From the NCBI RefSeq assembly GCF_004745865.1, contig NZ_SRKZ01000001.1, positions 1,054,001 to 1,118,000 on the forward strand: a stretch of 64,000 bases of DNA. Reading direction: 5' to 3'. This DNA is from Hymenobacter wooponensis (GTDB taxonomy: Bacteria > Bacteroidota > Bacteroidia > Cytophagales > Hymenobacteraceae). The position numbers and the translations under genes are program-made. Under the pieces are notes generated by a model. The model did not search any database and had not been told where the DNA came from. It saw only the letters and a program-made list of their open reading frames with translations. Below, one piece after another: positions 36,953 through 44,599 of the stretch (positions are counted from its first letter, which is position 1; every line of letters starts with the position of its first letter).

Positions 36953-38392
36953 ATGGAACCTCGTCCGCATTTTAATAGAACCAAAATTGTGGCCACCGTT
37001 GGCCCGGCTTCTAATACCTACGAAAAGCTGGGCATGCTCATCCGCGAAGGCGTAGACGTCTTCCGTTTGAACTTCTCTCACGGCAGCCACGAAGACCATC
37101 TGTCGGTGATTAACACGGTGCGCCGCCTCAATAAGGATATGCGCACCCACGTAGGCCTGCTTCAGGACTTGCAGGGCCCAAAAATTCGGCTGGGTGAAGT
37201 AGAAGGCGGTGCCGTTGAAATCAAGGCAGGCGACCGGATTAAATTGGTGTGTGGTGAGAAGGAAATTACTACAGCCACGCGCTTAAGCACGATTTACTTA
37301 GGCCTAGCCCGCGACGTAAAGGCCGGCGACATGATCCTGATCGACGACGGTAAGATTGAGCTGCGCGTGCTGGCTACCGACCGTGATAAAGAAGTAGACG
37401 TAGAGGTTATCTACGGTGGCACTGTAAAGCCCCGCAAAGGCATTAACCTGCCCGACTCCGAAGTATCCGCTCCATCGATGACCGAGAAGGATATTGAGGA
37501 CTTGAAGTTTGGTCTGGAGAACGATGTTGACTGGATTGCCCTCTCATTCGCCCGTCGTGCCGAAGATATTCGCTTCATCAAAGGCCTGATTGCGGAGAGT
37601 GGCAAGACCGCCAAAGTAATTGCCAAGATCGAAACGCCAGAAGGTCTCAAGAACCTCGACGAAATCATTGCACTGACCGATGCCGTAATGGTGGCCCGTG
37701 GCGACCTGGGTGTAGAGGTGAAGATGGAGGAGGTGCCAATGGCCCAGAAGATGATTGTGGAGAAGTGCAATAAGGCTGGCAAGCCCGTTATCGTAGCTAC
37801 TCAGATGATGGAGAGCATGATTACGGCCCCCCGCCCTACCCGCGCCGAGACCAGTGATGTAGCCAATGCTGTAATCGACGGTGCTGATGCTGTAATGCTT
37901 TCTGCTGAGACGGCCGTGGGTGCTTACCCAGCGGAGGTTATCCGCTCAATGGTGGCCACTATTATGAGTGTAGAGACTCGTATGCCGAGCCTCTACAACC
38001 ACTGGTTCCCCATCGACCCTACCTCACAAACCTTCATGGTGGATAGCGTGCTGTCGGCGGCTTGCCACTTGGCCAAGAACACCGGCGCCAAAGCCATTAC
38101 CGGTATGACGCACCGTGGCTACACGGCCTTCCAGATTGCCAAGTACCGGCCCAAGGCGAACATCTTTATCTTCACCGATAACCGTTCACTGCTGACTACG
38201 CTGAGCCTAATCTGGGGTGTGCGTGGTTTCTACTACGACCGCATGATCAGCACCGACGGTACCGTTTCAGACATCAAGTATGCTCTGACTGCTTCCGGGC
38301 ATTTGCAGAAAGGTGATGTGTTTATCAACACCGCCTCTATGCCGATCAACGAGAAGGGCAAAACCAACATGGTAAAAGTAAGCGTGGCCTAG
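36953..38392 (+). CDS. pyk: Pyruvate kinase
   Basis: 479 aa from the ATG at 36953 (MEPRPHFNRTKIVATVGPAS). It transfers phosphate from phosphoenolpyruvate to ADP. Active-site blocks are present: RLNFSHGSHEDH, LLQDLQGPKIRLGE, KVIAKIETPEGLKNLDEI, DAVMVARGDLGVEV, PVIVATQMMESMI and VMLSAETAVGAYPAE. The C-terminal regulatory domain is complete. The stop TAG completes a GGCCTAG motif at 38386-38392. Confidence 0.97.
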   Translation: MEPRPHFNRTKIVATVGPASNTYEKLGMLIREGVDVFRLNFSHGSHEDHLSVINTVRRLNKDMRTHVGLLQDLQGPKIRLGEVEGGAVEIKAGDRIKLVCGEKEITTATRLSTIYLGLARDVKAGDMILIDDGKIELRVLATDRDKEVDVEVIYGGTVKPRKGINLPDSEVSAPSMTEKDIEDLKFGLENDVDWIALSFARRAEDIRFIKGLIAESGKTAKVIAKIETPEGLKNLDEIIALTDAVMVARGDLGVEVKMEEVPMAQKMIVEKCNKAGKPVIVATQMMESMITAPRPTRAETSDVANAVIDGADAVMLSAETAVGAYPAEVIRSMVATIMSVETRMPSLYNHWFPIDPTSQTFMVDSVLSAACHLAKNTGAKAITGMTHRGYTAFQIAKYRPKANIFIFTDNRSLLTTLSLIWGVRGFYYDRMISTDGTVSDIKYALTASGHLQKGDVFINTASMPINEKGKTNMVKVSVA

Positions 38393-38406
38393 CGCTTCCG
38401 CTGCTT

Positions 38407-38443
38407 AAAAAAAGCCCGGCTGATATTTCGGCCGGGCTTTTTT
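38407..38443 (+). terminator. pyk terminator
   Basis: Seven A, stem GCCCGGC with GCCGGGC across TGATATTTCG, then six T, 15 bases after the pyk stop. Confidence 0.92.
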
Positions 38444-38623
38444 GTGTGGTTGTGTGTAGGCTTAGTAGGCAGTAACTCTTTTGAGTAAAGTGTTGCAGCC
38501 TCAAATACTCTGTTTTGTGCCTAGCAACTGGCCTAGCATTCGCATGCTACGCACGTATGATGCATTATCTAGCTCTGCACGTTGCTGAGATCCACTTCAG
38601 AAAGTGCTAGGCTTCTATACACG

Positions 38624-38655
38624 AAAAGGCACCGCGCTGCAGCACGGTGCCTTTT
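38624..38655 (-). terminator. rpsT terminator
   Basis: AAAAGGCACCG, loop with CGCTGCAG, CGGTGCCTTTT; on the minus strand it follows the rpsT stop. Confidence 0.88.
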
Positions 38656-38687
38656 CTATAAAAGAGCAGAAACGCCAGTTTTGCCGT

Positions 38688-38945
38688 TTAGGCAGCCAGC
38701 GTCTTCACGAACTTGGCCAGCTTCGACTTGTTGTTAGCGGCTTTGTTCTTGTGAATGATGTTCTTCTTGGCCAAGCGGTCCAGCATCGACGATACTTTCT
38801 GGAGCAGCTCTTGAGCAGCCGAAGCATCGGTGGTAGCACGCAGCTTCTTGATAGCGGTGCGAGTGGATTTAGCCTGGTAACGGTTCAGCACGCGCTTCGC
38901 TTCATTGGAGCGGATACGCTTCAGGGCCGACTTATGATTTGCCAT
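38688..38945 (-). CDS. rpsT: 30S ribosomal protein S20
   Basis: 85 aa, strongly basic and helical. MANHKSALKRIRSNEAKRVLNRYQAKSTR is the N-terminal rRNA-binding region; the C-terminal helix ends KNKAANNKSKLAKFVKTLAA. It binds 16S rRNA in the body of the small subunit. It is a single-gene unit with a perfect Bacteroidota promoter (38994-39024) and its own terminator. Confidence 0.96.
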   Translation of the reverse strand: MANHKSALKRIRSNEAKRVLNRYQAKSTRTAIKKLRATTDASAAQELLQKVSSMLDRLAKKNIIHKNKAANNKSKLAKFVKTLAA

Positions 38946-38993
38946 GGGTTAAGAAAAATGGTCTTCTGCTCGAAATCAATTCAATTGGGTTGG

Positions 38994-39024
38994 CAAAGGT
39001 AAGGGTTTGGTTTGAAATAGCAAA
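38994..39024 (-). promoter_or_regulatory. rpsT promoter, TTTG-N19-TACCTTTG
   Basis: Read on the minus strand, TTTG (39024-39021) and TACCTTTG (39001-38994) are exactly 19 bases apart, the Bacteroidota housekeeping consensus. It lies about 50 bases upstream of the rpsT ATG. Confidence 0.78.
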
Positions 39025-39111
39025 CCCTCAATGTAGATGAGTGGAGCAATAGTAGCTCTAACATGGTGGTTTAGTGGAAATACAACCGTAGTTACCCTTA
39101 TAGGCCAGTTG

Positions 39112-39167
39112 TGCCTCAAATGAAATCCCTGCTTGTGTTGGTACAGGCAGGGATTTCATTTAAGGCA
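39112..39167 (-). terminator. Hairpin after the DUF4142 gene
   Basis: TGCCTcAAATGAAATCCCTGC pairs with 39147-39167 with one mismatch across a 14-base loop. It follows the stop codon of the lipoprotein gene on the minus strand. Confidence 0.6.
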
Positions 39168-39196
39168 TAACTAGCCTAGCAACTTGTTTGGAAAGG

Positions 39197-39913
39197 CTAA
39201 TCAACCTTTTTCTCTAAATCACTAGCCATTTTCTCGTGTGAGCGTAGCATCGGAAGGGTTTGAGTAGCAAAGGACTTCACGGTTGGGGTGTCTGCCGCTT
39301 TGTCCTTTACCTCAAACATGGCTACATCCATCTTATGGGCAGTTTCCATGGCATCCATGTAGGCCTCGTCAAATTCTTTACCTGATTTGGCCAGTACCTT
39401 ATCGGCCATAGCTTGGTGAATGGGCATTAGGGTTTGCGGCATGGTAACGCCTAGAGGCGTAGCAACACTTTTAAGCTGTTGCGTAGCCTTGGTGTGGTGG
39501 TCCACCATCATCTGTGCGAACCGCTTTACTTCAGCGTTTGAAGCGCGTTGAGCCGCTGCCTGGCCTAGCTGAATTTCCAGCAAGTTGCTGCTGGCGGCTG
39601 TCATCAGAAACACTGGATCCTGCATGGTGGCAAATGTGCCCATAAAGGCAGTCATGTCGGTGGCAGATGTTCCGCCTACAGGAGTTGTGCCTGGGTAGGA
39701 GCTGCTAGAGCGCATGTCGGTACCAGTATTATTGGTACCTAAGGTTGCCCCAGTGTCAGCTGAACCACTGGTAGCGTCCGTATTCATACCAGAGCCAGCT
39801 GAACTGCCCGATGTCGTACCAGAGCCGGCACCAGTATTTGAGGTAGAACAAGCAGTGCTAAATAGTAGAGCACTGGCTACAAGAAACTGTGGAAATACGT
39901 TTGTTGTCTTCAT
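39197..39913 (-). CDS. DUF4142 domain lipoprotein
   Basis: 238 aa. The signal MKTTNVFPQFLVASALLFSTAC has a lipobox-like STAC with Cys 22. Residues about 23-85 are a Gly/Ser/Thr-rich linker. Residues about 95-235 are a DUF4142 four-helix fold of the ferritin-like type: FLMTAASSNLLEIQLGQAAAQRASNAEVKRFAQMMVDHHTKATQQL, with later DEAYMDAMETAHKMDVAMFE. Such proteins are exported and poorly understood; some are stress-induced. Acidic and His residues in the helices could bind metal, but this is not shown. Confidence 0.85.
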   Translation of the reverse strand: MKTTNVFPQFLVASALLFSTACSTSNTGAGSGTTSGSSAGSGMNTDATSGSADTGATLGTNNTGTDMRSSSSYPGTTPVGGTSATDMTAFMGTFATMQDPVFLMTAASSNLLEIQLGQAAAQRASNAEVKRFAQMMVDHHTKATQQLKSVATPLGVTMPQTLMPIHQAMADKVLAKSGKEFDEAYMDAMETAHKMDVAMFEVKDKAADTPTVKSFATQTLPMLRSHEKMASDLEKKVD

Positions 39914-40202
39914 AGTGTAGAGAGTTAGGACTTAGGTAAGGGTATACGCGTTTTATTAGAAATAGTAAATATTTTTATTGCTTATCAAGCACTAAGCTCA
40001 TCTTTTAACCTATTACTGCTGAGATTATAGCATCGAAAAACCCTTACACTATTTGCAACAGCAAACGCAACAATATTATATTACATAATCCCATAAATCA
40101 CTGTATAACAAGAACAATTGCCAGATCTTATTTGTATGCATGCATACTTATTACTCAGGCTTTATTTTATCTGACTGACGCTTCACTTTTGCTTGCTGAC
40201 TT
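39914..40202. other. 289-base AT-rich intergenic region
   Basis: This lies between divergent genes (DUF4142 lipoprotein and the YheT-like hydrolase). It contains the palindrome at 40134-40147 and a near-match to the -7 box, CACTTTTG (40184-40191), 19 bases after TTTA, just before the hydrolase start. No other structure seen. Confidence 0.4.
40134..40147. promoter_or_regulatory. 14-base palindrome GTATGCATGCATAC
   Basis: Perfect dyad in the divergent intergenic region, about 55 bases upstream of the YheT-like gene. It could be a regulator site; no cognate regulator is identifiable. Confidence 0.25.
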
Positions 40203-41189
40203 ATGCCTCTCGTTGCTAACTCTTCGTACCAACCTCCGTTCTACCTGTTCAATGGTCATCTGCAGACCATCGTACCGAGCTTGTGGCGGACAGTGCCGGA
40301 CGTACGCTACCAGCGCGAACGAATAGAAACTAACGACGGTGACTTTCTGGACCTCGACTGGTCGCGGCAGCCGGCTGATCAAGCTTCTGATGGGCTCGCC
40401 ATCGTCTCGCACGGTCTGGAAGGCGATGCCTCCCGGCCCTATGTGCGTGGCATGGTGCGGGCTCTAAACCAAGCTGGCCTAGATGCCCTAGCGTGGAATT
40501 ATCGTAGCTGCAGCGGTGAGATGAACCGTTTGCTGCGCTCTTACCACCTCGGCGATACCGATGATCTGGACTTCGTAGTCCGTTATGCTTTAAGCACCGG
40601 CCGCTACCGCCGGGTGTATCTCACAGGTTTCTCGGCGGGCGGCAACGTTACACTGAAATACTTAGGCGAAAAACCAGAACGAGTACCTCAAGAGGTAAAG
40701 CGAGCTGCTGTATTCTCTGTACCCACTGACTTGAAGGCTAGTTCCTACCAGATAGCTCGTCCGGAAAACCGGATTTATCAGCGCCGGTTCCTAAAGAGCC
40801 TGCGCGCCAAAATGCGGCAGAAGGCGGAACTGCTGCCCGGTCAGGTAGATCTGCACAACCTAGATCAGCTACAGGACTTCCCTCAATTTGATGAGCGTTT
40901 CACGGCTCCTATGCATGGGTTTAAATCGGCCGATGACTACTATGAGCATTCTAGCTCCGGGCGCTACCTCAGCAACATTCAGGTGCCCACGTTGCTTGTG
41001 AATGCGCAGAACGACCCGTTCCTCTCCCCTACTTGTTTTCCGAGGGACGTAGCTGCTAAGAGCCCATATGTGTTTCTGGAAACGCCTTCGGACGGCGGCC
41101 ATGTGGGCTTTGCTGAGGGCACACCCGATGGTGCTTATTACTCTGAACGACGAGCTGTGCAGTTTTTGACCGCTGAAGTACCAGCCTAG
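40203..41189 (+). CDS. YheT-like alpha/beta hydrolase
   Basis: 328 aa. The family opening is PFYLFNGHLQTIVPSLWR, then the oxyanion region SHGLEGDASRPYVRGMVRALNQAG, NYRSCSGEMNR, and the nucleophile elbow LTGFSAGGNVTLKYLGE with Ser in GFSAGG. Further conserved blocks are VPTLLVNAQNDPFL (acid) and SDGGHVGF (His). It is a predicted cytoplasmic esterase or thioesterase of the UPF0017/YheT group. The native substrate is unknown. Confidence 0.9.
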   Translation: MPLVANSSYQPPFYLFNGHLQTIVPSLWRTVPDVRYQRERIETNDGDFLDLDWSRQPADQASDGLAIVSHGLEGDASRPYVRGMVRALNQAGLDALAWNYRSCSGEMNRLLRSYHLGDTDDLDFVVRYALSTGRYRRVYLTGFSAGGNVTLKYLGEKPERVPQEVKRAAVFSVPTDLKASSYQIARPENRIYQRRFLKSLRAKMRQKAELLPGQVDLHNLDQLQDFPQFDERFTAPMHGFKSADDYYEHSSSGRYLSNIQVPTLLVNAQNDPFLSPTCFPRDVAAKSPYVFLETPSDGGHVGFAEGTPDGAYYSERRAVQFLTAEVPA

Positions 41190-41218
41190 GCCAGTGGGCA
41201 GTAATGACAACCAGTTCT

Positions 41219-42595
41219 CTATAGTGCGCCCTGGTTTCTTTCTGATTGGCGAGCTGTCTTCTGTTTGAGCATTGTTTCTTTTACTCCGCCCTTCGTTAAG
41301 ACTAGAGCGTACACCCTTCCTTTGGAAGTAGTTAAGAACTCTACTGTGCGGTCGGGATTGTCTTGACGAAAGAACTTGCGCGGTGACTCTGCCACCAAGG
41401 GCGTTTTCATATCCTGCAGATACAGCTGGCCGTTAGCGTGCAGAATAGTAACCGCCCCATACTGTCCCGCATACGGCAGCACACTGGCCGGTGCTAGCGT
41501 AATAGGCTGGTGGCTGTAGGGCACCTCCACGGGTTTGCCGAATAGAATGGCCGCCAGTCCGTAGCTGATCCAATGTGATTCAGCCTCATTATTCGACAGC
41601 ACTATTACCAAAATCCCGTCATTGGGGTACCGGTCCCAAGTGGTCATGGCTCCAAAGAAGCCTCCGCTATGGGTTAGTAGGTAATGGCCCTGATTATAGT
41701 ACGGATTCACAAACACCCCGTACCCGTACCGGTCAATAAAGCCATTGCCTGGAAACTGCTTGTTGTGCTGAGTGACCATGAGCGCCTTTGAGCTTTCTGA
41801 CAGTAGCGCTGTTCCTTGCAGGGCCTGGGTCAGTTTGGCTAAATCGCCAGCGGTAGAGTACAGCCCATCGTGCCCCAAGTTGAGGTCCCAGTTGATGTAA
41901 GGGTTCTTCACGAATGCTCCTCCCTCTCGGTAGTACAGTCGGGCCAGGCGTGGTACTAGGGTGGTATTGCTGTTTAGACCGGTGCTAGTCATACCGGCTA
42001 CATCGAGGATGTTGCGCTGCAAGTACTCTCCATAGGTTATACCGGAGGCCTTCTCAATGATCTGGCCTAGCAGGTAATACCCAACATTGCTGTAGCCTAC
42101 CCGAGTACCGGGCGGAAATTGCACGGGCAGCCGCTGAATAAAGGCTAAAGCTGAGTCGCGTGATACTGCCGTATGGTCCAGGTACTGCGACTCAAAGTCC
42201 AGGGCCAGCCCTGAAGTGTGGGTCAGCAACTGGTGCAGAGTAATAGCGTGGCCGTTAGGGAAGCGGGGAAAGAACTTATCGAGTTTGTCTGTGAGTTGCA
42301 GTTGGCCCCGCTCCGCCAGCTGCAACATAGCTACGGCCGTGAAGGATTTGGTGATGGAGGCCAGGGCAAACTTAGTGTCAGGGGTATTAGGCACGGCCCA
42401 CTCATAATCGGCTAGCCCGTAGGCCTGGTGCAACAGTACGGAGTCGTGACGGGTAACCAGCACTACCCCAGCGAAGTGGTTGATGTCATGCTGACCCTGC
42501 ATATAGGCTGCCAACCGTTGCTGCACGCCTTGTTGGGCTAAACCAGAACTAGCGCCCAATAGCCAAATCAAGAAAGTAATGAGGGCTAAGCGCAT
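41219..42595 (-). CDS. Exported serine hydrolase, class C beta-lactamase family
   Basis: 458 aa with a signal peptide (MRLALITFLIWLLGASSGLAQQ). The penicillin-binding-type active site is present: S-x-x-K at 80-83 in LASITKSFT and Y-x-N at 168-170 in GYSNVGYYLLG, with the HSGG block further on as the third motif. A separate C-terminal beta domain covers about 360-458. Members are D-amino acid peptidases, esterases or unknown; a true beta-lactamase role is not implied. Its start overlaps the end of the marR gene by 10 bases, so it is probably controlled by that regulator. Confidence 0.87.
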   Translation of the reverse strand: MRLALITFLIWLLGASSGLAQQGVQQRLAAYMQGQHDINHFAGVVLVTRHDSVLLHQAYGLADYEWAVPNTPDTKFALASITKSFTAVAMLQLAERGQLQLTDKLDKFFPRFPNGHAITLHQLLTHTSGLALDFESQYLDHTAVSRDSALAFIQRLPVQFPPGTRVGYSNVGYYLLGQIIEKASGITYGEYLQRNILDVAGMTSTGLNSNTTLVPRLARLYYREGGAFVKNPYINWDLNLGHDGLYSTAGDLAKLTQALQGTALLSESSKALMVTQHNKQFPGNGFIDRYGYGVFVNPYYNQGHYLLTHSGGFFGAMTTWDRYPNDGILVIVLSNNEAESHWISYGLAAILFGKPVEVPYSHQPITLAPASVLPYAGQYGAVTILHANGQLYLQDMKTPLVAESPRKFFRQDNPDRTVEFLTTSKGRVYALVLTKGGVKETMLKQKTARQSERNQGAL

Positions 42596-43038
42596 GGTGG
42601 CGGCGCTACGCAGTTGGCAATAATTTTCTGCAAAGTCTGGTGGAACTGCTGCAGTTCTGCTTGCTCTAGGCCTGCCAGCGCCGTTTGCTGGTTGAGTAGA
42701 ATTGTGTCGCTTAAGCGGGCCAAAATATGTTTGCCCTGTGCCGTAATGGACAGCGCAAACTTGCGACGATCCGTGGGGTGCAACTCCCGGGTCAGCAATC
42801 CTTTCTGAATTAAGAGCTCAATGATGCGGGTAATGGAGGCCTTGTCTTTAAAGACTAGCTCGGCAATTTGCTGCTGATTGAGGGAAGGATGTTTATCCAG
42901 CACTATCAGAGTGAGAGCCTGATCTACCGTAATATCACCGGCGACAGCATCCAGATTATGCTGACACAGCTTACGATACGCTTTGATGGCTTGCTCAAGC
43001 GTGTAGAGAACAGTCTGAGTGGGGGTATCTACAATCAT
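42586..43038 (-). CDS. MarR family transcriptional regulator
   Basis: 150 aa from the ATG at 43038; a GTG three codons upstream is the alternative. Winged helix: LNQQQIAELVFKDKASITRIIELLIQKGLLTRELHPTDRRKFALSITAQG, with the recognition helix near KASITRII and the wing HPTDRRKFAL. Dimer helices flank it at both ends. It is the first gene of a two-gene operon with the serine hydrolase, and a TTGATATATCAA-type operator lies directly upstream, which points to autoregulation. Confidence 0.9.
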   Translation of the reverse strand: MIVDTPTQTVLYTLEQAIKAYRKLCQHNLDAVAGDITVDQALTLIVLDKHPSLNQQQIAELVFKDKASITRIIELLIQKGLLTRELHPTDRRKFALSITAQGKHILARLSDTILLNQQTALAGLEQAELQQFHQTLQKIIANCVAPPPCA

Positions 43039-43047
43039 ATGGCACAC

Positions 43048-43080
43048 TATAGTTGATGTAAATATAGTTGATATATCAAC
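43048..43080 (-). promoter_or_regulatory. MarR operator: palindrome GTTGATATATCAAC plus a direct half repeat
   Basis: The 14-base perfect palindrome lies at 43067-43080. TATAGTTGAT occurs at 43048-43057 and again at 43063-43072, 15 bases apart. The site is just upstream of the marR start codon, where a repressor would cover the promoter. TTGATATATCAA-like dyads are common MarR-family targets. Confidence 0.65.
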
Positions 43081-43272
43081 AGAAAGGTACAGAATGCTCG
43101 ATTATAGTCCACTGCGTTACTACTCTTCAGGAAAATTTAGAAACAAGGCCTCTTCCTGGATGCTCTTTATAACTCAAAAGCCCTTGCTTCATAAGAGAAA
43201 CAAGGGCTTTTGCTACGCTATGGCGTTGTATTGAAAATGCAAGAATTGGCCAACCATCCTCTCAGGAGTGGC

Positions 43273-43905
43273 CTAGCGCTGCTTAGCTGAACTGGCAGGT
43301 ACGTAAACTACTTTCTTCGTCTCGAAGAACTCCTCCTGATAGAACTCTTTTAGATCATGAACCGTGGCTTTCAACCCTGATTCCTCAATTTCTTCGGTTA
43401 GGTCACCGCCTTTGAGATAATAGAGGCCGCTGTTGGCGTGGCCGTTGGGCTTGTAGCGATGCGCAATCCAGGTATGGAAAGTGGCTAGGCGGGCTACGGC
43501 GCGGCTTACCACGTAGTCGTATTTCGGGCGTAGCTGCTCAGCCCGGGTTTGCTCGGCCGTGACGTTGGAGAGGCCTAGGTCGCGGGCCATTTCTTGCACA
43601 GCATGAATTTTCTTGCCGATGCTATCAACCAAGTGAAACTTCACCTCCGGAAACAGAATAGCTAGCGGCAGGCCCGGTAGGCCACCTCCCGTTCCTACAT
43701 CCAGCACCGACGCACCCGCCGGAAACTCCACCACTTTCGCAATGCCTAATGAATGCAGAAAATGCCGCTCGGCAAGGTTGTCGACATCGGTGCGGGCCAC
43801 TAGGTTGAGGCGCTCGTTCCAGATGCGGAATTCAGTTTCGAGCTGTTGAAACAGCCGCCGCTGCTGTTCTGTGAGGTGTGGGAAGTAGTGGTTGATAATA
43901 TCCAT
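43273..43905 (-). CDS. rsmG: 16S rRNA (guanine-527 N7) methyltransferase
   Basis: 210 aa from the ATG at 43905 (MDIINHYFPHLTEQQRRLFQQL); a longer frame starts at 43947 but fits the family less well. It methylates G527 of 16S rRNA using SAM. Motifs: WNERLNLVARTDVDNLAERHFLHSL, the SAM loop VLDVGTGGGLPGLPLAILFP, and VVSRAVARLATF. A TACCTTTG box on the minus strand (43921-43914) lies only nine bases before this ATG, so a very short leader is possible. Confidence 0.93.
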   Translation of the reverse strand: MDIINHYFPHLTEQQRRLFQQLETEFRIWNERLNLVARTDVDNLAERHFLHSLGIAKVVEFPAGASVLDVGTGGGLPGLPLAILFPEVKFHLVDSIGKKIHAVQEMARDLGLSNVTAEQTRAEQLRPKYDYVVSRAVARLATFHTWIAHRYKPNGHANSGLYYLKGGDLTEEIEESGLKATVHDLKEFYQEEFFETKKVVYVPASSAKQR

Positions 43906-43947
43906 CGTAGGCGCAAAGGTAATGTTGCTACCCAATGTGTTTTCCAT

Positions 43948-43978
43948 AAAAAAAGCCCTGGCCTAGGCCAGGGCTTTT
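43948..43978. terminator. Perfect palindromic terminator centred on TGGCCTAGGCCA
   Basis: AAAAGCCCTGGCC followed by its exact complement (28-base palindrome 43951-43978), preceded by extra A. It ends the sigma factor side or separates it from rsmG; both genes are on the minus strand, so it terminates transcripts arriving at the rsmG side only if rsmG has its own promoter. Two motif copies overlap at its centre. Confidence 0.6.
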
Positions 43979-43981
43979 ACA

Positions 43982-44599
43982 CTAGATGATTTCCTTCTTG
44001 TTCTTCACCATGTCATAGAGCAACTCACGGGCGCGGTGCAGTTGCGCTTTCACGGTGCCGAGGGGAGCTTTCAGCTCCTGGGCAATTTCTTCGTAGCTGA
44101 GCTCATCAAAGTAACGGAGCGTTACGAGGCGCTGATATTTCTCGGGCAGCCGTGATACCACGTGCTGCATGATTTCGATCTTTTGGTTCTTGATGGCCGA
44201 CTCCTGGGGGTTCAGGTTCTGGTCGCGGAAGTCAATGGTGATTTCGTCGCCGTTATCGATTTTGATAGCGGAGTCAATCGACATCGTTTTGATTTTATTC
44301 TTGCGAATGAAGTCGATGCAGTTGTTGGTGGCAATGCGGAACAGCCACGTGCTGAATGCAAACTCCGGGTTGAACTTGTGCAGGTTTTTAAACGCCTTCG
44401 CGAATGCTTCGATTGTCAGGTCCTCGGCATCATCGGGGTTGCGCACCATCTTGAGCACCACGTGATACACCGGCTTCTTATAAATCTGCATCAGCTCAGC
44501 ATACGCCTTTTCATCACCTTGCTCTACGGCAGCGCGAATCAGCTTGAAATCATGCTTTGCTTTGGCGGAGAACTGTTTTTCCTGATTATTTACTTCCAT
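43982..44599 (-). CDS. ECF-type sigma-70 family RNA polymerase sigma factor
   Basis: 205 aa from the ATG at 44599 (MEVNNQEKQFSAKAKHDF). Region 2: YKKPVYHVVLKMVRNPDDAEDLTIEAFAKAFKNLHKF then FSTWLFRIATNNCIDFIRKNK. Region 4: LPEKYQRLVTLRYFDELSYEEIAQELKAPLGTVKAQLHRARELL, the -35 binding helix-turn-helix. No anti-sigma gene is adjacent. It overlaps the upstream glycosyltransferase gene by 10 bases, so the two are co-translated. A linker of about 50 acidic, Asp/Ile-rich residues separates the regions. Confidence 0.93.
   Translation of the reverse strand: MEVNNQEKQFSAKAKHDFKLIRAAVEQGDEKAYAELMQIYKKPVYHVVLKMVRNPDDAEDLTIEAFAKAFKNLHKFNPEFAFSTWLFRIATNNCIDFIRKNKIKTMSIDSAIKIDNGDEITIDFRDQNLNPQESAIKNQKIEIMQHVVSRLPEKYQRLVTLRYFDELSYEEIAQELKAPLGTVKAQLHRARELLYDMVKNKKEII

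Noticed and set aside
41219..42595. Antibiotic-resistance beta-lactamase
   Set aside because: The SxxK and YxN motifs are shared by a broad serine hydrolase family, and nothing in the sequence shows action on beta-lactams.
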